Assembly: GCF_016495725.1 (NCBI RefSeq)
Contig: NZ_CP054705.1
Span: forward strand, 2,232,001 to 2,296,000
Source of the DNA: Salicibibacter cibarius
GTDB lineage: Bacteria; Bacillota; Bacilli; Bacillales; Marinococcaceae
Length of the DNA stretch: 64,000 nucleotides
Direction of reading: 5' to 3'
Shown here: piece by piece, positions 33,199 through 43,341 of the stretch
Numbering within the stretch: position 1 is the stretch's first letter
How the letters are laid out: each line of letters opens with the position of its first letter
Program-made: the position numbers and the translations under genes
Notes under the pieces: generated by a model
The model's database searches: none
What the model saw: only the letters and a program-made list of their open reading frames with translations
What the model was told of the DNA's origin: nothing

Positions 33199-34254
33199 AT
33201 GAAAAAGGATAAAATCGAAAAAAGTGAAGTGATGCAACATTTAAGAAAATATAACGAACAAGAGATCTTTTATCAGAAATATCAGCAGAAAAAACAGGAT
33301 AAGAAGACACTTCAAGTGTTTTTGAAGGATTATGATAAAGATGATCTTAAGCGTAAACAAATATATATAGAAGAATTCTTGTCAAAAGCGCATAAGGAAT
33401 TTGAACAAGAAGATACGATGTGGTCAGGTGAAGAGAAAGATATCGATGTGAGAAAGTATAATCGTTTTATGCCTCATCTGTCGGCTGTCCATGATTTCTT
33501 CGAGATCATCTATGTCTTGGAAAATGAGATGTTTCTGGAAGTTGAAGATGAGAGTTTTTGTTTACAGACTGGAGATATTGGCTTTATTCCACCTAATACA
33601 ATACACAAACCAATCATAATGGAGGATACAATCGCATTTCAAATGATGATTCGTAAAAGTACGTTCCAAAAAGTGTTTTTTAAGATGTTAAAAGGCACTA
33701 ATGTCATTTCAGATTTCTTTTTAAATGCTTTGTATGTAAACGAAAATCAAAATGTGCTTATTTTCCATAGTCACTTGGATAACGACATATCAGATAGCTT
33801 TCTTCAACTATATCAAGAAAATTATAATCAATTGCCTGGCCATCAGCTGATTATTAATAATTTGTTTGAGGTTTTACTATGTTTCTTATTGAGACTCGAA
33901 TTTACGTATATAAAAATAAATCAAGTCAAACAACATAACGATATGCGCGCGATTCAAATGCTTCAATATATTCAGCAGCATTGTGAACATGTAACCATCA
34001 AGGAGATGGCGGACGTATTTAATTTTTCAAAAGCCTACGTATCAAAATATATTACCCGTAACCTTGGTAAATCATTTAGTGAGATTCTACAGGAAATAAG
34101 ACTGGAAAAAGCCTGTGAGATGCTCAAGAGTAGTTATGTACAAATAGATAACATTGCAGCTGCTGTCGGCTATCAAAATGTGGAGCATTTCATTCGCTTA
34201 TTTAAGAGAAAATATCAACAAACACCACATCAATATCGCTTAAATAATAGATGA
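33199..34254 (+). CDS. AraC family transcriptional regulator
   Basis: A 351-aa regulator starting immediately after the leuA stop. The N-terminal half contains a cupin-like sensor (FFEIIYVLENEMFLEVEDESFCLQTGDIGFIPPNTIHKP, about residues 95-135); the C-terminal 100 residues are the two-helix-turn-helix AraC domain (VTIKEMADVFNFSKAYVSKYI, QIDNIAAAVGYQNVEHFIRLF). No gap between the genes implies cotranscription. Its AT-rich composition matches leuA. Target unknown; leuA itself or an acquired metabolic module is plausible. Confidence 0.88.
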   Translation: MKKDKIEKSEVMQHLRKYNEQEIFYQKYQQKKQDKKTLQVFLKDYDKDDLKRKQIYIEEFLSKAHKEFEQEDTMWSGEEKDIDVRKYNRFMPHLSAVHDFFEIIYVLENEMFLEVEDESFCLQTGDIGFIPPNTIHKPIIMEDTIAFQMMIRKSTFQKVFFKMLKGTNVISDFFLNALYVNENQNVLIFHSHLDNDISDSFLQLYQENYNQLPGHQLIINNLFEVLLCFLLRLEFTYIKINQVKQHNDMRAIQMLQYIQQHCEHVTIKEMADVFNFSKAYVSKYITRNLGKSFSEILQEIRLEKACEMLKSSYVQIDNIAAAVGYQNVEHFIRLFKRKYQQTPHQYRLNNR

Positions 34255-34560
34255 TATTAGATATAAAAAACTTTTAATGAGAGCATATCTCCGCAGCAGT
34301 ATCGCTCTGAAAGAGAGATAGATGTCCTGAATGTCAAAGAAAGCTTTTTTCTATCAAGAATATCGTAAATAATTACCGTAAACTGTTCTCTGCATGAATA
34401 CGGCGGATGATTTTTAATGGATCGGGACACTTATCTTGAAAGGATGGCGTCCTTCAGAAACGAAACAGATAGTGAATGAATCAGTGAATCTAATTGACAA
34501 AAATCGTGATTTGGCAAATGTTTTTCTTATATTATAGTCATGTGCAGGAGGCTGGAATTG
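34255..34560. other. Gene-free interval upstream of the YlmA-like ATPase
   Basis: About 300 bp without a supported gene. A TTGACA at 34494-34499 may be a -35 element, but no good -10 follows at 17 bp (AATGTT) and I do not call a promoter. A GGAGG (about 34546) precedes the ATPase start. Confidence 0.4.
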
Positions 34561-35364
34561 ATGATCATTAACCTCGAAGATGTCACCGTTGCAAAAAACA
34601 AAACGATTCTTAATCAAATAAACTGGAAAGTGGAACGGGGCGAGCATTGGGCAATTTTAGGCATGAACGGCGCTGGGAAAACCGCACTTTTAAATGTGAT
34701 TTGCGGATATATTTTTCCGACGAAAGGAAAGGTAGAGGTATTTGGAGAAGAGTTCGGGCGATACCCTTGGCAGGAGATCCGTAAAAAAATCGGCTGGGTC
34801 AGCTTTTCTTTTTCTGAAAAGATGCATGATCAGTTGCAAAATATCGGCCTCGAAGTCGTGTTAAGCGGAAAACATGCTTCAATCGGATTGCATGAGTTCC
34901 CGAGTGACGCTGATATGGAGAAAGCGCAGGGGGTTATGAAAAGCTTGGGTGTTACTTATTTGGAACGCCAGCCATATGCGCATATGTCGCAAGGGGAGAA
35001 GCAGCGAATGCTTATTGGTCGCGCGCTTATGGCCAATCCAGAAATTCTTATACTTGATGAACCATGCAACGGGCTTGATTTTTTTGCAAAGGCACAATTA
35101 CTGCGCACTGTTGAACAACTTGCTGCTGAACAAGCCACAACCATCATTTATGTTACCCATCAAGTAGATGAGATTTTACCGGCTTTCAAACAGACGCTGC
35201 TCTTGCGCGATGGTGGAGTATTTGCGACAGATCGTACCGATAAATTACTCACTTCTGAATCATTGTCGGCTTTTTGTCGAACTCCTGTGCGTGTACAAAA
35301 GAAAAATGATCATTACTTACTGGAAATTGAGGCAGAAGTACGAGCGAATCCTTCACAGACTTAG
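34561..35364 (+). CDS. ylmA: ABC transporter ATP-binding protein (YlmA-like)
   Basis: A 267-aa stand-alone ATPase: Walker A GMNGAGKTA, signature MSQGEKQRMLIGRALM, Walker B ILILDEPCNGLDF, VTHQVDEIL. The GEHWAILGMNGAGKTALLNVICGY start and FSEKMHDQ...VVLSGKHASIGL region match the YlmA/ModF-like group, for which no permease partner is known in Bacillus. ATG 34561 follows AGGAGG. No membrane partner is adjacent here either. Confidence 0.85.
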   Translation: MIINLEDVTVAKNKTILNQINWKVERGEHWAILGMNGAGKTALLNVICGYIFPTKGKVEVFGEEFGRYPWQEIRKKIGWVSFSFSEKMHDQLQNIGLEVVLSGKHASIGLHEFPSDADMEKAQGVMKSLGVTYLERQPYAHMSQGEKQRMLIGRALMANPEILILDEPCNGLDFFAKAQLLRTVEQLAAEQATTIIYVTHQVDEILPAFKQTLLLRDGGVFATDRTDKLLTSESLSAFCRTPVRVQKKNDHYLLEIEAEVRANPSQT

Positions 35365-35551
35365 AATACGGTCGAAAAGAAAAATACACTAATTATATCT
35401 GTAAAAAAATAAGAGGACTGAAACATGAAGGAGCAGAGATTATTATTTTGGCTAAAGGTGTAACATGAGACACGTTTAGAGCTTGGTAAAATACAAGATG
35501 ACGTTCGTTGATGTCCAATGACACCTAGGTTGATTTTTTAAAGGGGTGGAC

Positions 35552-35770
35552 ATGACAGCCATTAAATTTTTGTTGGGCCATCATCAACAGGACAATCTTC
35601 AATATTACGTTCGAAAACACAGTCGGTTATTAAATATATTAACAAGACAAATCAATCAATTGGAAGAAGAGCTGATGAGTAACTCTTCTGCGGAAACAGA
35701 GACGCTCAATCAGCAGTCTGCCGCTGAAGCAGAAGATGTAGCACCATCAGCGGAGATTGCCAAAGATTGA
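35552..35770 (+). CDS. Small hypothetical protein (72 aa)
   Basis: ATG 35552 follows [29 protein letters not shown] and [17 protein letters not shown] suggest a basic helical part and a short coiled coil, then an acidic Ser/Ala/Glu tail. Its last 65 bp overlap, on the opposite strand, the junk tail of a broken recombinase; the gene may have been cut or extended at that junction. Not recognised. Confidence 0.5.
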   Translation: MTAIKFLLGHHQQDNLQYYVRKHSRLLNILTRQINQLEEELMSNSSAETETLNQQSAAEAEDVAPSAEIAKD

Positions 35771-36490
35771 TATGCGTATACATCCCGGTCGTATTTAAAC
35801 TTTCATGCCCAAGTAATTCTTGTAGGGTTTTTAAATCCACACCTTGTTCATCAATCAAAAGTGTCGCAAACGTATGACGTAAATGATGTAATGTGAACCG
35901 TTCAGGGGGGCAATCCCGCCGGTGCCAATAGTTTTTTAAATACACTGTGCAGTCCCCGTGGATCCAATTTAGTACCTCGATAACTAAGAAACATGGGTTC
36001 TGTTGGATAGTGTTGGATAGGTTCGATACTTTGGCAAAGACGCCTTGTATTCGTTAAACAAGGGAACCACGATAGGGTGAAGAGGCAGAATGCGTTCTTT
36101 TTTCCGTTTTCCGATAACAAGAATGGTATTCACATCCAAATCTAATTGCTTCCATTTTAAATCGACCAATTCTTGACGACGCATACCGGTGGTGGCCATT
36201 AATTTGAACATGGCTTCATTACGTAACGCAAAGGCCCCTGTATCCGCCTCCAAGTAGGAGAAAAACTGCTGCAATTGTGGTTGAACATCGTAATTCAACA
36301 CTTGATCTTGAACAAACCGGCGGGACATGGATGTCGAGAGCTCAGCGACATCGAGCGTACGATTATTGGTGATCAAAAATTGCTGGAAGCAATGTAAATC
36401 GTACGTATAAGATCGCAACGTGTTGATCGAATAATTTTTTTCAACCTCCATGTAAAACAGAAATTCATCGACAGCGGCTTGACATTCCAT
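35706..36490 (-). pseudogene. Tyrosine recombinase (XerC/D-like integrase), frameshifted
   Basis: From ATG 36490 (after GGAGG) the product is a core-binding SAM-like domain (AAVDEFLFYMEVEKNYSINT) and the start of the catalytic domain (LMATTGMRRQELVDLKW, the first active-site Arg). Near 36000 the frame shifts to [21 protein letters not shown] and again near 35940 to [35 protein letters not shown] with His-x-x-Arg, His and the catalytic Tyr. All catalytic residues are present but split across three frames, so it is inactive. Confidence 0.85.
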
Positions 36491-37649
<1,159 letters not shown>

Positions 37650-37815
37650 ATCCATCATGACCAGTCGCATATATGAATATGATCAGCCCTGCTTTTGTTT
37701 TGCGAAATTCTGCCCAACTGATGGATGCACAGTCAACCTCTTTTTGTAGATTTTCACCTGCCATTGCGTCACTTATCTCATGCAGACTTTCCAGAAGCAT
37801 CAGTTTAATAAGTTT
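37650..37815 (-). pseudogene. IS4-family transposase fragment
   Basis: The reverse strand reads LMLLESLHEISDAMAGENLQ and EVDCASISWAEFRKTKAGL. The D-x-x-x-IS...WAEFRKTKAG pattern matches the first DDE Asp region of IS4-type transposases with several residues missing. Stops on both sides show decay. The match is by recalled pattern only. Confidence 0.4.
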
Positions 37816-37926
37816 CTGTCGTCAGCTTTTTCATGTAATGTCGAGCTCAAGCTTGGTGACTTGTTCATATAACAGATCAAAGTCTATTGGAGCTATCTAT
37901 TTATCAAATTCTACCGCTTATACCAT

Positions 37927-37959
37927 AAAAAACCCCTTAGGCAACTTACATCTAAGGGG
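37927..37959 (-). terminator. Terminator of the catalase gene
   Basis: CCCCTTAG (37933-37940) and CTAAGGGG (37952-37959) form a perfect 8-bp stem; on the reverse strand it is followed by T6. It lies 54 bp past the catalase stop. Confidence 0.85.
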
Positions 37960-38013
37960 ATAAAACGATCTGTGATTCCGTTAAGCATCGACCAAAGACA
38001 GACTTATTTTGCC

Positions 38014-40059
38014 TTAAACCTTATAAAGAAAACTAGGCCGCTCCCAAAAGCGTTGCTTAGCCATTGCATCTATAAATGTTTGGCCGAATTGAGGATCCGT
38101 GTCTATAATAACTCCCGGCATGTCTTCAATGCCCATTTCTTTTAGTAACTGACGACTCTCTTCTTTGGCACTTATCGGCTTGAAATGATTGAACATAGTC
38201 GTAATAAAGGTACGAGCTTCGTAATGAAAATAGTCATCCGCTTCGGTGCCGCCAACAAGATATACGCCTTCATAGCTCAATGGAGATCCTGTTAGAAAGC
38301 TTTGGTCCACCTTATACGTATATCCCCCACTGCCACTTACTTCTCCGAGATTATTGCTGACAATAACCGGATGCATTCCCGCCTCGGTCCATTGCTTCAG
38401 AATGGCATCCACTTCTTTTCCGGGAAAACCTTCCGCAAGAAAAACAGCTACTTTAAGTGTATCCGCCACAAACGTTGTATTCTGCAAACTTACAGCTGGT
38501 GATGATTTCGTAACAGCCGCTTCTTCCACATTTGGTACGGTAACGCCAACTTTTTTCGCGACAGGCTCGGCGAGTTCTTTGCTGACCCTTGCCAAGCGGT
38601 CAACCATCTGCTGGCGAACAGGCACATGAAGACATCTTCCCAGTTCAAAACTATAAGCTCCAATAATATGTTCTCGTTCCACTGGTGTCATACTGTTCCA
38701 AAAGAGCTTGGCCTGTGAATAATGATCGTTGAACGATTCTGCTGTTTGACGCTTTTTCAATCCTTCTACGCTGGAAGGATAGGTAACAAACCCTCCGTCA
38801 TCTGCCGGAACTTCTGATGGCGTATTATTCGCCAATAAGTTTTTATGGTAAGAAACTTTTCCGCGATCAATGACATGACGCGATGCCCCATCACGCTGGT
38901 TGTTAAAAACAGGACAAACCGGTTTATTGATTGGGAGTTGTTGATAATTAACGCCAACACGCGCCTGTTGCGTATCTGTATACGAAAAAAGACGGCCTTG
39001 CAGCAACGGGTCATTGGAGTAATCAATGCCGCGAACAATGTTCCCTGGATGAAACGCGCTTTGCTCTGTTTCCGAAAAGGCATTATCAACCGTTTTATTC
39101 AATGTTAACTTCCCTATCTTTTGAAGCGGGACATCCTCTTCCGGCCAAAATTTTGTCGGGTCTAAAATGTCGAAGTCAAACATAAACTCCTGATCTTCTC
39201 GAATAATTTGTACAGCAAATTCATATTCCGGATAATTGCCCATTTTAATATTTGTCCAAAGATCTCTTCGGTGAAAATCTGCATCTTCTCCAAGCTTCTG
39301 AGCTTCATCCCAAATTAATGGATGAACACCTAGGACAGGTTTGACATGAAACTTTACGAAATGGGCTACCCCATCTTTGTTTACAAAACGATACGCGTGA
39401 ACACCGAAACCTTCCATTGTACGATAATTCTTTGGAATGGCTCGGTCAGACATAATCCACATAGCCATATGGGTCGTCTCCGGGTTGCTTCCCATAAAAT
39501 CCCAAAAGGTATCGTGCGCTGTTTGGCCTTGAGGGTATTCATTATCTGGTTCTGGTTTCACAGAATGAATCAAATCGGGAAATTTAATCGCATCTTGAAT
39601 GAAAAAAATAGGAAAGTTGATGGCAACAATATCAAAATTACCGTCATCTGTATAAAACTTAATGGAAAACCCTCGCACATCCCGCACGGTTTCATTACAG
39701 CCTCGCGAACCGATAACTTGTGAAAATCTCACAAATAGCGGTGTCTTTTTGGAAGGGTCTTGTAAGAAATCTGCCATGGTTACGTCACTCATGGATTGAT
39801 ACAGTTCAAATTCTCCGTAAGCCCCATAACCTCGTGCATGAACGACCCGTTCCGGTATTCTCTCCCGATCAAAATGTGCCAATTTTTCTCTGGCAAGAAA
39901 GTCTTCAATAAGGGTCGGTCCACGATCTCCGGCGGTCAGTGAATTTTCATCATCCACGATTTTTTTCCCTTCATTAGAACTCATCTCTTGATTATGCGTA
40001 TCTCTAACAGACGATTCTAATTGCTTTTCCTTTTTGTTTAAATCTTGACCTTCACTCAT
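38014..40059 (-). CDS. katE: Large-subunit (clade II) catalase with C-terminal GATase-like domain
   Basis: A 681-aa monofunctional haem catalase. Active-site His in ERIPERVVHARGYGAYGEFE, Asn in the FPIFFIQDAIKFPDLIHSVK region, and the proximal Tyr in GRLFSYTDTQQARVG. After the core (to about residue 515) a C-terminal flavodoxin/GATase1-like domain follows (VAVFLAEGFPGKEVDAILKQW), as in HPII-type enzymes. AGGAGATG precedes ATG 40059. It destroys hydrogen peroxide; in bacilli such enzymes are stationary-phase, stress or spore associated, but no clear SigB or PerR site is visible. Confidence 0.94.
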   Translation of the reverse strand: MSEGQDLNKKEKQLESSVRDTHNQEMSSNEGKKIVDDENSLTAGDRGPTLIEDFLAREKLAHFDRERIPERVVHARGYGAYGEFELYQSMSDVTMADFLQDPSKKTPLFVRFSQVIGSRGCNETVRDVRGFSIKFYTDDGNFDIVAINFPIFFIQDAIKFPDLIHSVKPEPDNEYPQGQTAHDTFWDFMGSNPETTHMAMWIMSDRAIPKNYRTMEGFGVHAYRFVNKDGVAHFVKFHVKPVLGVHPLIWDEAQKLGEDADFHRRDLWTNIKMGNYPEYEFAVQIIREDQEFMFDFDILDPTKFWPEEDVPLQKIGKLTLNKTVDNAFSETEQSAFHPGNIVRGIDYSNDPLLQGRLFSYTDTQQARVGVNYQQLPINKPVCPVFNNQRDGASRHVIDRGKVSYHKNLLANNTPSEVPADDGGFVTYPSSVEGLKKRQTAESFNDHYSQAKLFWNSMTPVEREHIIGAYSFELGRCLHVPVRQQMVDRLARVSKELAEPVAKKVGVTVPNVEEAAVTKSSPAVSLQNTTFVADTLKVAVFLAEGFPGKEVDAILKQWTEAGMHPVIVSNNLGEVSGSGGYTYKVDQSFLTGSPLSYEGVYLVGGTEADDYFHYEARTFITTMFNHFKPISAKEESRQLLKEMGIEDMPGVIIDTDPQFGQTFIDAMAKQRFWERPSFLYKV

Positions 40060-40221
40060 ACAGATTCATCTCCTAACAATGATAATCACACTTATTTTTA
40101 GCAAAAAAGCTAAAAGTATTCTTTGCAAAGTTAGGATAATCACTAGAAAGCCCTCTGTTTATTTTGCTTCTGCCAAGAGGAAATCATCTGCCGTGTCGTG
40201 TGTTATATTCGTTACATACGT

Positions 40222-40896
40222 CTACATTTTTTCAAGATATACACCTTCATCTTTTTTCCACTCAAAATAAAATATATCTTTATAACGATCGATATTATGC
40301 TTTTGAAGATGATTGAGCAGCCACTCTTCACTGTGCCCAGACTTGGATAGATTCTCCCAATCGACTTGTCCATCATTTATTAATGTAACAGGCAGATATA
40401 CGGGTTTTAAAGGAAGATTCATATCTGAAATCGTAGGCATTTCATATTTTGTTTTTTTCAGGACGCTCATTGTACCATCGGATTCAAGAATCGCATAGGC
40501 CACTTCTCTTAAGGAAAATACCTTTTCTTTTCGTAGTAATTGAAGCATTTGGTTCATATCGATTTTATTCTTTTTCATTTCTTGTCTTTCAATTTGACCA
40601 TCACGAATGAGAATAGATGGTTTCCCTTCAAGAGCTCCCCGTGTCCAGCGGAATTTTTGAGTGCACCATTCAATTAATAAGATCAATGTCCCCCATACAG
40701 CAATGGCAAACAGGATCCAGCCAATATTCGCTTCGTCTTCGTAAATGGCGTTTCCAATGAGATCACCGAGAATAAGCGCCGAAATGAAATCAAAGGGGGT
40801 CAGCTGGGAAAACGTCGATTTCCCTAAAATTTTTAACAAAACCAGTAATGCAATAAAACCCACGGAAAGCTCGATTGCTGTAGACAGTAAGTTCAT
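40222..40896 (-). CDS. DUF421 membrane protein (YetF/YdfR-like)
   Basis: A 224-aa protein with three N-terminal membrane helices (LLSTAIELSVGFIALLVLLKILG, SALILGDLIGNAIY, GWILFAIAVWGTLILLIEW) and a cytoplasmic DUF421 domain: KPSILIRDGQIERQEMKKNKI, LREVAYAILESDGTMSVLKK. Members of the family are abundant in spore formers; some affect germination. AGAAGG precedes ATG 40896. It lies 162 bp upstream of catalase on the same strand, with a small TTTTAGC/GCTAAAA hairpin between (40096-40115). Confidence 0.85.
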   Translation of the reverse strand: MNLLSTAIELSVGFIALLVLLKILGKSTFSQLTPFDFISALILGDLIGNAIYEDEANIGWILFAIAVWGTLILLIEWCTQKFRWTRGALEGKPSILIRDGQIERQEMKKNKIDMNQMLQLLRKEKVFSLREVAYAILESDGTMSVLKKTKYEMPTISDMNLPLKPVYLPVTLINDGQVDWENLSKSGHSEEWLLNHLQKHNIDRYKDIFYFEWKKDEGVYLEKM

Positions 40897-41040
40897 TTTT
40901 TGTGCACCTTCTTTACATCGATTTTACTTTTAGAATGATCCAAAGAAGGAAGTAATACTCACATTGTAAAGGTCATTCACTGTGTGCTTGAACGAAATGG
41001 TAAGATATTTAAGTTAAGGACAAAAAAATTAATTTATCCC

Positions 41041-41071
41041 TTTACTTTGACACCATGTCATACTTTATATT
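41041..41071 (+). promoter_or_regulatory. MerR-type promoter with 19-bp spacer and dyad
   Basis: TTTACT (41041-41046), 19-bp spacer, TATATT (41066-41071). The spacer contains TGACA-CCA-TGTCA (41048-41060), a perfect dyad. Long spacers with a central palindrome are the mark of MerR-activated promoters. It lies 22 bp before the merR-like start. Confidence 0.65.
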
Positions 41072-41092
41072 GATAAGAAAGGAGGCGTTAAG

Positions 41093-41482
41093 ATGAAAAT
41101 CAGTGAGTTATCAGACCACACAGGTGTTAGTACCCGTTCCATTCGCTATTATGAGAAGAAAAGGTTAATTAAACCATCACGCACAGACAATGGTTATCGG
41201 GTTTATGAAGAGCAAGACATTGAACGTGTAAAAGCCATCCAATTATTTTTAGATATCGGGCTTAAAACTGATGAAATACAGCCTGTTATAGCTTGTGGTG
41301 CCATCGAACCCATGGATGGGGATTGGAATTGTGCAGATACAGCAATAACTTTATACGAAGAGCAATTGCTCAAAACTAGGCAACAAATGGAACAATTGGA
41401 AAATGCCCAAAGACATTTAAAAGAATTAATTGAATTCTGGCGTACGGTTAAAGATCGCCAAAAAAGGAGTCATGAACAATGA
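41093..41482 (+). CDS. MerR family transcriptional regulator
   Basis: A 129-aa regulator: MKISELSDHTGVSTRSIRYYEKKRLIKPSRTDNGYRVY is the MerR winged helix; a coiled coil follows (LYEEQLLKTRQQMEQLENAQRHLKEL). Two Cys residues (about 63 and 74, in IACGAIEP...WNCADTA) lie near the effector region. AAAGGAGG precedes ATG 41093. It overlaps the MFS gene by 4 bp (ATGA) and probably induces both from the dyad promoter. Confidence 0.9.
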   Translation: MKISELSDHTGVSTRSIRYYEKKRLIKPSRTDNGYRVYEEQDIERVKAIQLFLDIGLKTDEIQPVIACGAIEPMDGDWNCADTAITLYEEQLLKTRQQMEQLENAQRHLKELIEFWRTVKDRQKRSHEQ

Positions 41483-42657
41483 ATTACCGACTCTTAATAT
41501 TGGTGTTAGGAACTTTTATCATTGGAACAGACGATTTTGTTATTGCTGGTTTACTGCCGAACATCGCAAGTGATATGAATGTAACGATTGCAGTTGCTGG
41601 ACAATTGGTAACAGCATTTGCCATTGCTTACGCAATTGGGGCCCCTGTTTTGGGAACATTAACGTTTAATATGCCCGTTAAAACACTACTGGTATTATCT
41701 ATGTTTGTGTTCACAAGTGCTAATGGTCTTTCTGCAATTGTGACTTCATTTGAATTATTATTTGTCACAAGAGTAATCGCAGCATTAGCTGCAGCTGTGT
41801 TTACCCCTTTAGCTATGGCTGCTTCAACTAGTTTGGTTCCTGATACTATGCGCGGGAAAGCTTTGTCATTTGTCATAGCTGGTATAACAGTTGGACTAAT
41901 TTTAGGTGCTCCTATCGGGACATGGATTGGAAATGCCATGACCTGGCGTTATTCTTTCGTTTTTGTCGCGGTGGTATCTTTCGTAACAGTCATAGGGATC
42001 TTAATATTCTTGCCAAAAATAGAACGAGAGGCTTCTGTGAGCATAAAAGAGAGACTCAAAAGTTTTAATAAAATGATCGTATTAACATTGAGTGTCAGCG
42101 TTATCGGAACAACAGGCGGATTTATGACTTATACCTACATCGCTCCCATTATTACGGAGATCACAAATATCGAAAATATAAGCATTTTCCTACTGTTACT
42201 TGGTATTGGAGCATTATTTGGCAACCTAGTCGGCGGGTACTTAACAGATCGTATAGGTGCTCCAACAACACTTAAATTATCCCTTTTTGGTTTCGCTATT
42301 TTATTAGCAGCTCTCTCTTTGCTTCCCGTGTTAAATCCATCTACGTTGGCCATTGTTCTCGTAGGCTTGATTTCCCTATTATGGGGAATCCCTGGTTTTG
42401 GAATGAATCCGGCATTAAATGCATTTCTTATTTCACTAAATCCTACCCAAGCATCGATGATTTTATCGTTTAGTGCTTCAGCGCTTTATATGGGCATAGG
42501 CTTAGGTGCAATTGTAGGCGGTGGAGTCATTCGTTTTAGCTCTGTAAACTACGTAGGACTGGGAAGTTCAATTTTAGTCATTGTTGCATTAATGATATTC
42601 ATTTTCGTGAACAGAGCGGTAAATAAAAAAGCAACAACAGCTAATCCTACTGTTTAA
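41479..42657 (+). CDS. MFS transporter, DHA1/AraJ-like efflux family
   Basis: A 392-aa membrane protein with 12 predicted helices. LGTFIIGTDDFVIAGLLPNIASDMNV at the start and APIGTWIGNAMTWRYSFVFVAV (motif C-like region) are typical of DHA1 drug or sugar efflux pumps. Coupled to the MerR gene, so inducible export of a toxic compound is likely. Substrate unknown. Confidence 0.88.
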   Translation: MNYRLLILVLGTFIIGTDDFVIAGLLPNIASDMNVTIAVAGQLVTAFAIAYAIGAPVLGTLTFNMPVKTLLVLSMFVFTSANGLSAIVTSFELLFVTRVIAALAAAVFTPLAMAASTSLVPDTMRGKALSFVIAGITVGLILGAPIGTWIGNAMTWRYSFVFVAVVSFVTVIGILIFLPKIEREASVSIKERLKSFNKMIVLTLSVSVIGTTGGFMTYTYIAPIITEITNIENISIFLLLLGIGALFGNLVGGYLTDRIGAPTTLKLSLFGFAILLAALSLLPVLNPSTLAIVLVGLISLLWGIPGFGMNPALNAFLISLNPTQASMILSFSASALYMGIGLGAIVGGGVIRFSSVNYVGLGSSILVIVALMIFIFVNRAVNKKATTANPTV

Positions 42658-42730
42658 TTAGCAAAGATCATGCTATAGAGAAGCATTTGTGAATAGATTC
42701 ATGAATGCTTCTAGTATGATTAAGCTAAGT

Positions 42731-43279
42731 TTATAGAGTAATTTCAAATATTTTACCTTTCCTCTCAAATAATTGATTGTCACTACTAGTTGTATAATTT
42801 CCAATTTCTGTACCAAGACGGCTGTACAAAGAAAACACCTTTTGATGACTTGATTTTACGTATATTGTTTTAAAGTTTTTAAATCTATAAAACGGCATAA
42901 TAATATCCTTAAACCACATTTGCCCATTTCCTCTACCCTCTTGGGATATATGGAAGTAGTTAAATATCAAGACATCACGATTATTTTCACTTATAGGTAT
43001 GGGTTCTTTAAAAAAAGTATTATAATCGATATTTCCTTTATTAATAATAGCAATGCCCAAATATTTTTCTTCCTTCATCATAATATGGAAGTCCATATGC
43101 ATATCCTTATTATGTTTTACCTTCTCAATTAAATTACAGCAATGATAAACTTCATTATAGTCATCCCACTCATTTTCCATTTTAAATAACAAATTTTGGA
43201 CCATTGGTGCAAGGTATTTACTGTTAAATTCGGTCGTAACTCCAAAATTAATATCATTTATTTTGCTGATAATATCCAT
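42731..43279 (-). CDS. GNAT-like acetyltransferase
   Basis: A 182-aa protein from ATG 43279 after GGGGGAG. FNYFHISQEGRGNGQMWFKDIIMPFY resembles the acetyl-CoA loop (R/Q-x-x-G-x-G), and FKTIYVKSSHQKVFSLYSRLG the last GNAT strands. AT-rich, isolated, substrate unknown. Similarity is weaker than for the PAT-like gene at 52.6 kb. Confidence 0.55.
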   Translation of the reverse strand: MDIISKINDINFGVTTEFNSKYLAPMVQNLLFKMENEWDDYNEVYHCCNLIEKVKHNKDMHMDFHIMMKEEKYLGIAIINKGNIDYNTFFKEPIPISENNRDVLIFNYFHISQEGRGNGQMWFKDIIMPFYRFKNFKTIYVKSSHQKVFSLYSRLGTEIGNYTTSSDNQLFERKGKIFEITL

Positions 43280-43341
43280 GACGTCTCCCCCTTTGCAAAC
43301 AAAATATGCTTTTTCTGTATCGGAGCTACCTACTATAAATG

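Noticed and set aside
34494-34522. SigA promoter for the YlmA-like gene
   Set aside because: TTGACA is perfect but the hexamer 17 bp later (AATGTT) is poor; not called.
40060-40120. PerR box upstream of catalase
   Set aside because: The AT-rich dyads (TGATTATCATTG) fit the TTATAATNATTATAA consensus poorly.
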